64,000 nt of DNA, from contig OZ022342.1 in NCBI GenBank assembly GCA_963989245.1, forward strand, positions 47,470,410 to 47,534,409, given 5' to 3'. Shown here piece after piece: positions 52,727 through 64,000 of the stretch. The stretch is from Nansenia antarctica. Its lineage: Eukaryota > Chordata > Actinopteri > Argentiniformes > Microstomatidae. The stretch's first letter is position 1, and each line of letters begins with the position of its first letter. The position numbers were made by a program, and so were the translations under genes. A model generated the notes under the pieces. The model saw only the letters and a list, made by a program, of their open reading frames with translations, ran no database searches and was not told the origin of the DNA.

Positions 52727-55700
52727 ATGGCCTGTATGTTGTATGTTGGAGATCTCCACCAGGATACCACTGAGACAATGTTGGATGAGAAATTCAGCTC
52801 TGCAGGTGCAACTACCATCCGAGTGTGCAGGGACAAGATCACCCAACGATCCTTGGGGTATGCCTATGTCAACTTTCAACAGCACGCTGATGCAGAGCTT
52901 GCTCTGGAAACGATGAACTTTGATGACCTCCAAGGAAGACCTATGCGCATCATGTGGTTTCAGCTTGACCCTTCACTGAGGAAGAGTGGGGTAGGCAATG
53001 TTTTCCTCAAGAACTTGGAGGAATCTATTGACAGCCAGGCCCTCTACGACACGTTTTCTACATTTGGAAAGGTCCTTTCCTGTAAGGTGGTTTGTGATGA
53101 GAATGGCCAATCTAAAGGCCATGCCTATGTGCAATATGAGTGCCAGGAGGCTGCTGAGAGAGCCATTAAGAGGCTGAATGGCATGCTGTTCAATGACAAA
53201 CCAGTGTTTATTGGACACTTCAAATCTAACAAAGAACGAGAGGCTGAACATGGAGCCAGGGCCAGAGAGTTCACCAATGTGTACATAAATAACCATGGCA
53301 AGGATATGGATGACCAAAAACTTAAGGAAAAGTTTGAAATATATGGACCAACCCTGAGAGTCCGGGTCATGACTGATGTCAAGGGTCAGTCCAGGGGTTT
53401 CGGTTTTGTTTGCTTCGAAAGGCATGAGGACGCCCAGAAGGCTGTCGACGACATGAATGGTCAGAACATCGACGGGAGAAAGGTCTACGTGGGCCGTGCC
53501 CAGAAGAGAAGAGAGCGCCAGACCGCGCTGAAGCACCGGTTTGAACACATGAAGCATGAGCGTATGACCAGATACCAGGTTTGTGGCCTCCAGTTCTCTG
53601 ATACTAACACAGAAGTTGATACTATTTACACATAGTTATTGTTGATGTATTTGAGGTATGAAAAACATCTCACTAAACAGGTTTTTTCGCTTACCAGGGT
53701 GTCAATCTGTACGTGAAGAACCTGGATGATGGCTGGGACGATGAGCGTCTGCACCGAGCGTTCTCCTCCTTCGGAACGATCACCAGTGCGAAGGTGATGA
53801 TGGAAGGTCAACGCAGCAAGGGCTTCGGCTTCGTGCGCTTCTCCTCCCCCGAGGACGCCACCAAGGCCATGACTGAGATGAACCGCCGCGTCGTGGCCAA
53901 TAAGCCGTTGTATGTGGCCCTGGCCCGGAGCAGGAAGGACCGCCAAGCACACCAACAGGCGTTTATCACAGAAGAGTACAGTGTCTGCGGCATGCCCGAC
54001 CTAGTCATCGACCCCTACCAGCCTGCTCCACCGTCTGGATACGTCATGGCTCCCGTTCCACAGCCCCAGACCTGTGGTGGTACTACCTACTACCTCACCA
54101 ACCAGCTGGATCAACTGAGACCTCCTCCTGGCTGGGCCACCCAGAGTGTGCAACCTCAGTACTTCCAGAACATGCCCTCCTACATCATGCCTCACTACCC
54201 ACAGCAGCACATGGCTCCTCCCCAGCTCCAGGTCCCCATGCAGCAGCAGCAGCAGCCTGCTTCGCTGACTGCCTCCATGCTGGCCGCCACTCCTCCTGAG
54301 GAGCGGAAACAGCTGCTGGGTGAGTCTACTTTACGATCTTTAGATCCCCCATTAGCTATACTGTATAATAACTGTTACTGATTTGTTTGATTCTCCATCC
54401 CTCCAGGTGAGCATCTCTTCCAACTTATCAAGGAAACTCACCCCAGTCTAGCTGCCAAGGTCACAGGGATGCTGCTTGAGATGGACAACGAAGAACTTCT
54501 CTACATGCTGGAGGCTCCAGAGTTCCTGAGCTCCAAGGTGGATGCAGCGGTCGCTGCGCTGCAGGCACACTGGTCCCAGGTCCCCATGCAGCAGCAGCAG
54601 CAGCAGCCTGCTTCGCTGACTGCCTCCATGCTGGCCGCCACTCCTCCTGAGGAGCGGAAACAGCTGCTGGGTGAGTCTACTTTACGATCTTTAGATCCCC
54701 CATTAGCTATACTGTATAATAACTGTTACTGATTTGTTTGATTCTCCATCCCTCCAGGTGAGCATCTCTTCCAACTTATCAAGGAAACTCACCCCAGTCT
54801 AGCTGCCAAGGTCACAGGGATGCTGCTGGAGATGGACAACGAAGAACTTCTCTACATGCTGGAGGCTCCAGAGTTCCTGAGCTCCAAGGTGGATGCAGCG
54901 GTCGCTGCGCTGCAGGCACACTGGTCCCAGGTCCCCATGCAGCAGCAGCAGCAGCCTGCTTCGCTGACTGCCTCCATGCTGGCCGCCACTCCTCCTGAGG
55001 AGCGGAAACAGCTGCTGGGTGAGTCTACTTTACGATCTTTAGATCCCCCATTAGCTATACTGTATAATAACTGTTACTGATTTGTTTGATTCTCCATCCC
55101 TCCAGGTGAGCATCTCTTCCAACTTATCAAGGAAACTCACCCCAGTCTAGCTGCCAAGGTCACAGGGATGCTGCTGGAGATGGACAACGAAGAACTTCTC
55201 TACATGCTGGAGGCTCCAGAGTTCCTGAGCTCCAAGGTGGATGCAGCGGTCGCTGCGCTGCAGGCACACTGGTCCCAGGTCCCCATGCAGCAGCAGCAGC
55301 CTGCTTCGCTGACTGCCTCCATGCTGGCCGCCACTCCTCCTGAGGAGCGGAAACAGCTGCTGGGTGAGTCTACTTTACGATCTTTAGATCCCCCATTAGC
55401 TATACTGTATAATAACTGTTACTGATTTGTTTGATTCTCCATCCCTCCAGGTGAGCATCTCTTCCAACTTATCAAGGAAACTCACCCCAGTCTAGCTGCC
55501 AAGGTCACAGGGATGCTGCTGGAGATGGACAACGAAGAACTTCTCTACATGCTGGAGGCTCCAGAGTTCCTGAGCTCCAAGGTGGATGCAGCGGTCGCTG
55601 CGCTGCAGGCACACTGGTCCCAGGTCCCCATGCAGCAGCAGCAGCAGCCTGCTTCGCTGACTGCCTCCATGCTGGCCGCCACTCCTCCTGAGGAGCGGAA

Positions 55701-55989
55701 ACAGCTGCTGGGTGAGTCTACTTTACGATCTTTAGATTCCCCATTAGCTATACTGTATAATAACTGTTACTGATTTGTTTGATTCTCCATCCCTCCAGGT
55801 GAGCATCTCTTCCAACTTATCAAGGAAACTCACCCCAGTCTAGCTGCCAAGGTCACAGGGATGCTGCTGGAGATGGACAACGAAGAACTTCTCTACATGC
55901 TGGAGGCTCCAGAGTTCCTGAGCTCCAAGGTGGATGCAGCGGTCGCTGCGCTGCAGGCACACTGGGCTAAGGGCTGCACAGAAGTCTGA
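52727..55989 (+). CDS. PABP paralogue C, intact, five tandem MLLE domains (902 aa)
   Basis: Exons: 52727-53578, 53698-54319, 54407-54670, 54758-55018, 55106-55363, 55451-55711 and 55799-55989; coding length 2709, an exact multiple of three, with no internal stop. RRM1 (RNP2 LYVGDL 5-10, RNP1 LGYAYVNF 43-50), RRM2 (VFLKNL 92-97, SKGHAYVQY 129-137), RRM3 (VYINNH 185-190, SRGFGFVCF 222-230; residue 188 is Asn where paralogues have Lys), RRM4 (LYVKNL 287-292, KGFGFVRF 325-332), a short Pro/Gln linker, then five MLLE cores with KVTGMLLEMDNEELLYMLE. Each linker between MLLE cores is SQVPM plus 4-6 Gln plus PASLT. Ordinary PABPC1 has one MLLE and about 636 aa. Ends AHWAKGCTEV: a 2-bp deletion relative to D removed the AKEAAQK tail. 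Expected to bind poly(A) and present five PAM2 pockets; this is inferred, not shown. Confidence 0.85.
54407..55989 (+). repeat. MLLE-exon tandem array in gene C, five copies
   Basis: Exons of 264, 261, 258, 261 and 191 (terminal) bases, separated by 87-bp introns. All internal ones are phase 1-1 and multiples of three. Apart from CAG number they are nearly identical. Confidence 0.95.
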
Positions 55990-56987
55990 CCCCCAACCAG
56001 CTTGAGTTCAATGAGACTAAGACAAGGGATGGAAATCCAGACATTTAAAACCTACTCCTACAACATTTAAAAATATTTTAACATAGAACAGCTTTTGCTA
56101 TATTTTGTAATATTATAGTATTAATAAATTATTTCATTACCAAATGAACAAAATGTACTCTGCTATGTCTGAGTGTCCTTTACTGTGTCAGTGATCAGAA
56201 TATCAACAGTGTGGTCCTGTAGAGAGAGACTTGATAGCTCTGCATTTTGGATTGTACATTTTGGAAAGTCATTAAATACCGCTGACTGTGATCAATTCTC
56301 AAACTATCTTCAGAGGCCAATACATCTCTGTGCTTCTAGATCTGGGCCAAACAATAACATTTGAGATCAGCAAGATTTGTTTACCTCTATTTGATTAATC
56401 TCATTTTGGAAAACTAAGTAAGAGCTTTTATTCAAGTGCAGTGGGCTCATTTATTATACAGTATACAATCGTTCAATCATTTGTTATACACTATTTAAAA
56501 AATCCATTCTGTTTGCAAGATAGGACTTTGATTTCACTAACTAGTCATTTCATTTACTACACATTATTGAAAAGGGATCGCTATTCTGTAGCCGTCATCA
56601 AACATCAAAACATCTCTGTGTTTATAGATCTGGGAACAAACAATACGATTTGAAACTAGGGATGTACCTGAATACGAAAATGTTATTCAGAAAAGCATAA
56701 ATAATGCAATACACATACAGTTTCTAGTTGCTCATTATTATTCTGAAAAAATGTCAATATTGACATCAACGCAATCAGTCATTATGTTTCTTAGATCAAT
56801 TCATATAATTGTGGATGGCCACAAGATAAAAATGCCCATTATGTTTGCGATATATGAGTTTGATTTCACTAACTAACTAGTCATTTAATTCACTACACAT
56901 TATTGACCGAGTCAGCGCAGAGCAGGCAGCGAGAACAAATTCCACCGGCTTTGGTCGTGTGACTAATAAACTATCTATCTATCTTTC
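55990..56987. other. 3' region of unit 3 and spacer
   Basis: Same spacer; (CTAT)n is short here and carries a T-for-A change (atctttc). No gene seen. Confidence 0.6.
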
Positions 56988-57473
56988 ATAAGAAATGCAT
57001 TGCCTCTTTAGGGTCTTTGATGAAAACAGTGCTTCTGATATACATAGTATATATGTGCAAAATACTTTTCTCCTCCGAATATCTATTCACTCCATACTGT
57101 ATGTGGTTCAGAGTGCACCAAATAAGTCTCCTAGCGAAGGTCTCCTGAACCCCAACATGGGAGAAAAACCCAAACTCTGTACAACATACACTGCTGGCTA
57201 CAGCCCTTCAGGTAACAATGAGTAGTTAACATATTTGCATATAGAAATGTAGATATAACATCAAGGATTTCTATGGGTACACAGTTGAGAATGTGATGAT
57301 GTAACAAACGAGGACCACACAACTGGGGTTCTAGAACCAGTTCTAGTGTAAACAACAGTGTTATCATTTAAATGACCTGCAATTCCTCTGCATAGAGCAC
57401 ACATTTGATTATTATCAAGAATATCCAAAGCTAAAATATTAGGGTTAGGAGAAGTTTTCTAACATAACTAAAT

Positions 57474-60400
57474 ATGGCCTGTATGTTGTATGTTGGAGAT
57501 CTCCACCAGGATACCACTGAGACAATGTTGGATGAGAAATTCAGCTCTGCAGGTGCAACTACCATCCGAGTGTGCAGGGACAAGATCACCCAACGATCCT
57601 TGGGGTATGCCTATGTCAACTTTCAACAGCACGCTGATGCAGAGCTTGCTCTGGAAACGATGAACTTTGATGACCTCCAAGGAAGACCTATGCGCATCAT
57701 GTGGTTTCAGCTTGACCCTTCACTGAGGAAGAGTGGGGTAGGCAATGTTTTCCTCAAGAACTTGGAGGAATCTATTGACAGCCAGGCCCTCTACGACACG
57801 TTTTCTACATTTGGAAAGGTCCTTTCCTGTAAGGTGGTTTGTGATGAGAATGGCCAATCTAAAGGCCATGCCTATGTGCAATATGAGTGCCAGGAGGCTG
57901 CTGAGAGAGCCATTAAGAGGCTGAATGGCATGCTGTTCAATGACAAACCAGTGTTTATTGGACACTTCAAATCTAACAAAGAACGAGAGGCTGAACATGG
58001 AGCCAGGGCCAGAGAGTTCACCAATGTGTACATAAAAAACCATGGCAAGGATATGGATGACCAAAAACTGAAGGAAAAGTTTGAAATATATGGACCAACC
58101 CTGAGAGTCCGGGTCATGACTGATGTCAAGGGTCAGTCGAGGGGTTTCGGTTTTGTTTGCTTCGAAAGGCATGAGGACGCCCAGAAGGCTGTCGACGACA
58201 TGAATGGTCAGAACATCGACGGGAGAAAGGTCTACGTGGGCCGTGCCCAGAAGAGAAGAGAGCGCCAGACCGCGCTGAAGCACCGGTTTGAACACATGAA
58301 GCATGAGCGTATGACCAGATACCAGGTTTGTGGCCTCCAGTTCTCTGATACTAACACAGAAGTTGATACTATTTACACATAGTTATTGTTGATGTATTTG
58401 AGGTATGAAAAACATCTCACTAAACAGGTTTTTTCGCTTACCAGGGTGTCAATCTGTACGTGAAGAACCTGGATGATGGCTGGGACGATGAGCGTCTGCA
58501 CCGAGCGTTCTCCTCCTTTGGAACGATCACCAGTGCGAAGGTGATGATGGAAGGTCAACGCAGCAAGGGCTTCGGCTTCGTGCGCTTCTCCTCCCCCGAG
58601 GACGCCACCAAGGCCATGACTGAGATGAACGGCCGCGTCGTGGCCAACAAGCCGTTGTATGTGGCCCTGGCCCGGAGCAGGAAGGACCGCCAAGCCCACC
58701 AACAGGCGTTTATCACAGAAGAGTACAGTGTCTGCAGCATGCCCGACCTAGTCATCGACCCCTACCAGCCTGCTCCACCATCTGGATACGTCATGGCTCC
58801 CGTTCCACAGCCCCAGACCTGTGGTGGTACTACCTACTACCTCACCAACCAGCTGGATCAACTGAGACCTCCTCCTGGCTGGGCCACCCAGAGTGTGCAA
58901 CCTCAGTACTTCCAGAACATGCCCTCCTACATCATGCCTCACTACCCACAGCAGCACATGGCTCCTCCCCATCTCCAGGTCCCCATGCAGCAGCAGCAGC
59001 AGCCTGCTTCGCTGACTGCCTCCATGCTGGCCGCCACTCCTCCTGAGGAGTGGAAACAGCTGCTGGGTGAGTCTACTTTACGATCTTTAGATCCCCCATT
59101 AGCTATACTGTATAATAACTGTTACTGATTTGTTTGATTCTCCATCCCTCCAGGTGAGCATCTCTTCCAACTTATCAAGGAAACTCACCCCAGTCTAGCT
59201 GCCAAGGTCACAGGGATGCTGCTGGAGATGGACAACGAAGAACTTCTCTACATGCTGGAGGCTCCAGAGTTCCTGAGCTCCAAGGTGGATGCAGCGGTCG
59301 CTGCGCTGCAGCCACACTGGTCCCAGGTCCCCATGCAGCAGCAGCCTGCTTCGCTGACTGCCTCCATGCTGGCCGCCACTCCTCCTGAGGAGCGGAAACA
59401 GCTGCTGGGTGAGTCTACTTTACGATCTTTAGATCCCCCATTAGCTATACTGTATAATAACTGTTACTGATTTGTTTGATTCTCCATCCCTCCAGGTGAG
59501 CATCTCTTCCAACTTATCAAGGAAACTCACCCCAGTCTAGCTGCCAAGGTCACAGGGATGCTGCTGGAGATGGACAACGAAGAACTTCTCTACATGCTGG
59601 AGGCTCCAGAGTTCCTGAGCTCCAAGGTGGATGCAGCGGTCGCTGCGCTGCAGGCACACTGGTCCCAGGTCCCCATGCAGCAGCAGCAGCCTGCTTCGCT
59701 GACTGCCTCCATGCTGGCCGCCACTCCTCCTGAGGAGCGGAAACAGCTGCTGGGTGAGTCTACTTTACGATCTTTAGATCCCCCATTAGCTATACTGTAT
59801 AATAACTGTTACTGATTTGTTTGATTCTCCATCCCTCCAGGTGAGCATCTCTTCCAACTTATCAAGGAAACTCACCCCAGTCTAGCTGTCAAGGTCACAG
59901 GGATGCTGCTGGAGATGGACAACGAAGAACTTCTCTACATGCTGGAGGCTCCAGAGTTCCTGAGCTCCAAGGTGGATGCAGCGGTCGCTGCGCTGCAGGC
60001 ACACTGGTCCCAGGTCCCCATGCAGCAGCAGCAGCAGCAGCCTGCTTCGCTGACTGCCTCCATGCTGGCCGCCACTCCTCCTGAGGAGCGGAAACAGCTG
60101 CTGGGTGAGTCTACTTTACGATCTTTAGATCCCCCATTAGCTATACTGTATAATAACTGTTACTGATTTGTTTGATTCTCCATCCCTCCAGGTGAGCATC
60201 TCTTCCAACTTATCAAGGAAACTCACCCCAGTCTAGCTGCCAAGGTCACAGGGATGCTGCTGGAGATGGACAACGAAGAACTTCTCTACATGCTGGAGGC
60301 TCCAGAGTTCCTGAGCTCCAAGGTGGATGATGCGGTCGCTGCGCTGCAGGCACACTGGGCTAAGGAGGCTGCACAGAAGTCTCACCCCCGACCAGCTTGA
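57474..60400 (+). CDS. PABP paralogue D, intact, four tandem MLLE domains (819 aa)
   Basis: Exons: 57474-58325, 58445-59066, 59154-59408, 59496-59753, 59841-60104 and 60192-60400; coding length 2460, a multiple of three, no internal stop. RRM layout as in C, with VYIKNH in RRM3. The polyglutamine linkers have 3, 4 and 6 Gln. The last exon keeps a longer tail, AHWAKEAAQKSHPRPA, close to the AKEAAQK that ends vertebrate PABPC1 MLLE domains, and VDDAVAALQ where the others have VDAAVAALQ; so D keeps the ancestral 3' end and the other four share a 2-bp deletion. Exon 2 has EEWKQ, the same change as gene A copy 3. The third MLLE exon has Val for Ala (LAVKVTG). Confidence 0.85.
59154..60400 (+). repeat. 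MLLE-exon tandem array in gene D, four copies
   Basis: Exons of 255, 258, 264 and 209 (terminal) bases, 87-bp introns, phase 1-1. Confidence 0.95.
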
Positions 60401-61488
60401 GTTCAATGAGACTAAGACAAGGGATGGAAATCCAGACATTTAAAACCTACTCCTACAACATTTAAACATCTTTTAACATAGAACAGCTTTTGCTATATTT
60501 TTTGATATTACAGTATTAATAAATTATTTCATTACCAAATGAACAAAATGTACTCTGCTATGTCTGAGTGTCCTTTACTGTGTCAGTGATCAGAATATCA
60601 ACAGTGTGGTCCTGTAGAGAGAGACTTGATAGCTCTGCATTTTGGATTGTACATTTTGGAAAGTCATTTGGAAAGTCATTAAATACCGCTGACTGTGATC
60701 AATTCTCAAATTATCTTCAGAGGCCAATACATCTCTGTGCTTCTAGATCTGGGCCAAACAATAACATTTGAGATCAGCAAGATTTGTTTACCTCTATTTG
60801 ATTAATCTCATTTTGGAAAACTAAGTAAGAGCTTTTATTCAAGTGCAGTGGGTTCATTTATTATACAGTATACAATCTTTCAATCATTTGTTATACACTA
60901 TTAAAAAATCCATTCTGTTTGCAACATAGGACTTTGATTTCACTAACTAGTCGTTTCATTTACTACACATTATTGAAAAGGGATAGCTATTCTGTAGCCG
61001 TCATCAAACATCAAAACATCTCTCCTAAATTTCGTTGTTTGGTACCTGTACTGTAGCAATGACAAATAAAGTCCATTCCATTCCATTCCATTCCATTCCA
61101 TTCCATCAAAACATCTCTGTGTTTATAGATCTGGGAACAAACAATACGATTTGAAACTAGGGATGTACCTGAATACGAAAATGTTATTCAGAAAAGCATA
61201 AATAATGCAATACACATACAGTTTTTAGTTGCTCATTATTATTCAGAAAAAATGTCAATATTGACATCAACGCAATCAGTCATTATGTTTCTTAAATCAA
61301 TTCATATAATTGTGGATGGCCACAAGATAAAAATGCCCATTATGTTTGCGATATATGAGTTTGATTTCACTAACTAGTCATTTAATTCACTACACATTAT
61401 TGACAGAGTCAGCGCAGAGCAGGCAGCGAGAACAAATTCCACCGGCTTTGGTCGTGTGACTAATAAACTATCTATCTATCTATCTATC
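60401..61488. other. 3' region of unit 4 and spacer
   Basis: Same spacer with two differences: an 11-12-bp local duplication near 60655-60680 (ttggaaagtcat twice) and the short L2 insertion at 61024-61103. No gene seen. Confidence 0.6.
61024..61103 (+). mobile_element. 80-bp L2 3' tail insertion with 15-bp TSD
   Basis: cctaaatttcgttgtttggt, then acctgtactgtagcaatga, is the extreme 3' end of the L2 family, followed by an (ATTCC)n tail. The target catcaaaacatctct is duplicated at 61009-61023 and 61104-61118. It is absent from the same place in the other units. Confidence 0.9.
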
Positions 61489-62000
61489 ATAAGAAATGCA
61501 TTGCTTCTTTAGGGTCTTTGATGAAAACAGTGCTTCTGATATATATAGTATATATGTGCAAAATACTTTTCTCCTCCGAATATCTATTCCCTCCACACTG
61601 TATGTGGTTCAGAGTGCACCAAATACATCTCCTAGCGAAGGTCTCCTGAACCCCAACATGGGAGAAAACCCCAAACTCTGTACAACATACACTGCTGGCT
61701 ACAGCCCTTCAGGTAACAATGAGTAGTTAACATATTTGCATATAGAAATGCAGATATAACATCAAGGATGTATATGGTTACATAGAAACAGTTCACAGTT
61801 GAGAATGTGATGATGTAACAAACGAGGACCACCACAACTGGGGTTCTAGAACCAGTTCTAGTGTAAACAACAGTGTTATCATTTAAATGACCTGCAATTC
61901 CTCTGCATAGAGCACACATTTGATTATTATCAAGAATATCCAAAGCTAAAATATTAACACAAATATTAGGGTTAGGAGAAGTTTTCTAACATAACTAAAT

Positions 62001-63874
62001 ATGGCCTGTATGTTGTATGTTGGAGATCTCCACCAGGATACCACTGAGACAATGTTGGATGAGAAATTCAGCTCTGCAGGTGCAACTACCATCCGAGTGT
62101 GCAGGGACAAGATCACCCAACGATCCTTGGGGTATGCCTATGTCAACTTTCAACAGCACGCTGATGCAGAGCTTGCTCTGGAAACGATGAACTTTGATGA
62201 CCTCCAAGGAAGACCTATGCGCATCATGTGGTTTCAGCTTGACCCTTCACTGAGGAAGAGTGGGGTAGGCAATGTTTTCCTCAAGAACTTGGAGGAATCT
62301 ATTGACAGCCAGACCCTCTACGACACGTTTTCTACATTTGGAAAGGTCCTTTCCTGTAAGGTGGTTTGTGATGAGAATGGCCAATCTAAAGGCCATGCCT
62401 ATGTGCAATATGAGTGCCAGGAGGCTGCTGAGAGAGCCATTAAGAGGCTGAATGGCATGCTGTTCAATGACAAACCAGTGTTTATTGGACACTTCAAATC
62501 TAACAAAGAACGAGAGGCTGAACATGGAGCCAGGGCCAGAGAGTTCACCAATGTGTACATAAAAAACCATGGCAAGGATATGGATGACCAAAAACTGAAG
62601 GAAAAGTTTGAAATATATGGAACAACCCTGAGAGTCCGGGTCATGACTGATGTCAAGGGTCAGTCCAGGGGTTTCGGTTTTGTTTGCTTCGAAAGGCATG
62701 AGGACGCCCAGAAGGCAGTCGACGACATGAATGGTCAGAACATCGACGGGAGAAAGGTCTACGTGGGCCGTGCCCAGAAGAGAAGAGAGCGCCAGACCGC
62801 GCTGAAGCACCGGTTTGAACACATGAAGCATGAGCGTATGACCAGATACCAGGTTTGTGGCCTCCAGTTCTCTGATACTAACACAGAAGTTGATACTATT
62901 TACACATAGTTATTGTTGATGTATTTGAGGTATGAAAAACATCTCACTAAACAGGTTTTTTCGCTTACCAGGGTGTCAATCTGTACGTGAAGAACCTGGA
63001 TGATGGCTGGGACGATGAGCGTCTGCACCGAGCGTTCTCCTCCTTCGGAACGATCACCAGTGCGAAGGTGATGATGGAAGGTCAACGCAGCAAGGGCTTC
63101 GGCTTCGTGCGCTTCTCCTCCCCCGAGGACGCCACCAAGGCCATGACTGAGATGAACGGCCGCGTCGTGGCCAACAAGCCGTTGTATGTGGCCCTGGCCC
63201 GGAGCAGGAAGGACCGCCAAGCACACCAACAGGCGTTCATCACAGAAGAGTACAGTGTCTGCGGCATGCCCGACCTAGTCATCGACCCCTACCAGCCTGC
63301 TCCACCATCTGGATACGTCATGGCTCCCGTTCCACAGCCCCAGACCTGTGGTGGTACTACCTACTACCTCACCAACCAGCTGGATCAACTGAGACCTCCT
63401 CCTGGCTGGGCCACCCAGAGTGTGCAACCTCAGTACTTCCAGAACATGCCCTCCTACATCATGCCTCACTACCCACAGCAGCACATGGCTCCTCCCCAGC
63501 TCCAGGTCCCCATGCAGCAGCAGCAGCAGCAGCCTGCTTCGCTGACTGCCTCCATGCTGGCCGCCACTCCTCCTGAGGAGCGGAAACAGCTGCTGGGTGA
63601 GTCTACTTTACGATCTTTAGATCCCCCATTAGCTATACTGTATAATAACTGTTACTGATTTGTTTGATTCTCCATCCCTCCAGGTGAGCATCTCTTCCAA
63701 CTTATCAAGGAAACTCACCCCAGTCTAGCTGCCAAGGTCACAGGGATGCTGCTGGAGATGGACAACGAAGAACTTCTCTACATGCTGGAGGCTCCAGAGT
63801 TCCTGAGCTCCAAGGTGGATGCAGCGGTCGCTGCGCTGCAGGCACACTGGGCTAAGGGCTGCACAGAAGTCTGA
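62001..63874 (+). CDS. PABP paralogue E, intact, single MLLE domain (555 aa)
   Basis: Exons: 62001-62852, 62972-63596 and 63684-63874; coding length 1668, a multiple of three, no internal stop. RRM1-4 as in C and D, with small changes (SQTLYDTF, YGTTLRV). The linker is much shorter than in PABPC1; it contains YQPAPPSGYVMAPVPQPQ and six Gln. One MLLE (GMLLEMDNEELLYMLEAPEF) and the short tail AHWAKGCTEV. This is the conventional one-MLLE layout and a useful baseline for C and D. The gene is complete; its 3' UTR runs to the window edge. Confidence 0.88.
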
Positions 63875-64000
63875 CCCCCAACCAGCTTGAGTTCAATGAG
63901 ACTAAGACAAGGGATGGAAATCCAGACATTTAAAACCTACTCCTACAACATTTAAACATATTTTAACATAGAACAGCTTTTGCTATATTTTTTAATATTA
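63875..64000 (+). other. 3' UTR start of paralogue E, cut by the window
   Basis: Matches the 3' regions of the other units (acccccaaccagcttgag). The aataaa seen in the other units would lie just beyond the edge. Confidence 0.7.

Larger units (their letters stand above)
43381..64000 (+). repeat. tandem array of five PABP gene units
   Basis: Units start just after a (CTAT)n tract with ataagaaatgcattgc at 43381, 48848, 52215, 56988 and 61489, giving lengths 5467, 3367, 4773, 4501 and more than 2512 bp. Apart from MLLE-exon number they are near-identical, introns and intergenic DNA included. Subtracting about 346 bp per extra MLLE exon (and about 95 bp for the L2 insertion in unit 4) brings every unit to about 3.37 kb. 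The fifth unit runs past the window edge. Confidence 0.95.

Overview
The window is vertebrate nuclear DNA, most likely from a ray-finned (teleost) fish. The evidence is GT-AG introns, many hAT, Tc1, L2, L1 and Rex-like elements with fish-type 3' tails, (CA)n/(GA)n microsatellites, an Fc-receptor-like immunoglobulin gene and a cytoplasmic poly(A)-binding protein (PABP) cluster. Nothing bacterial is present, and no CRISPR array. Exon boundaries were placed by eye from splice sites, reading phase and comparison between copies.

Region 1 (1-18.1 kb) is almost entirely mobile DNA. Six hAT-type elements carry perfect 8-bp target-site duplications (TSDs): 5032-6752 with 5494-6562 inside it, 6910-7907, 7927-8993, 9343-9911 and 11635-13223. 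There are also a MITE with a 5-bp TSD, several L2 3' ends, a Rex/CR1-like LINE and a 31-bp minisatellite. The only candidate host exon is an acidic, internally repeated first exon on the minus strand at 1652-1991.

Region 2 (18.4-32.1 kb) is an Fc-receptor-like (FCRL) gene. It has a split signal peptide (18432-18462, 19654-19695) and four Ig exons (30057-32064). A roughly 10.4-kb intron between them holds a nested stack: a Tc1-like element, interrupted by a hAT (20803-29129), interrupted in turn by a second hAT (20997-24463) and by an L1 (25548-27611) that contains an L2. The third Ig exon carries a 38-bp insertion with a stop. The gene ends against an LTR (32156-32816) with a primer-binding site, so it is probably not intact.

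Region 3 (32.8-41.8 kb) holds a hAT fragment with a BED finger, a six-coding-exon gene with a DUF4806-like C-terminus (33846-35836), a U6 snRNA-like pseudogene, a complete hAT with an uninterrupted 621-codon transposase (37399-40296) and a ZBED1-like transposase fragment.

Region 4 (43.4-64.0 kb) is the most striking part. Five tandem PABP paralogues (A-E) lie head to tail in units of 3.4-5.5 kb, each starting at a (CTAT)n tract. One exon encodes RRM1-3 and a second encodes RRM4 plus a short Pro/Gln linker. The exon for the C-terminal MLLE (PABC) domain is itself repeated 7, 1, 5, 4 and 1 times in A-E. Each internal MLLE exon is about 258 bp with phase-1 borders on both sides and an 87-bp intron, so every extra copy keeps the reading frame and adds one MLLE domain. 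C (902 aa, five MLLE), D (819 aa, four) and E (555 aa, one) read open throughout; A stops inside the fourth MLLE exon; B is broken. I know of no described PABP with tandem MLLE domains, though no search could be run. If the assembly is right, this is a nested tandem array producing multivalent PABPs.
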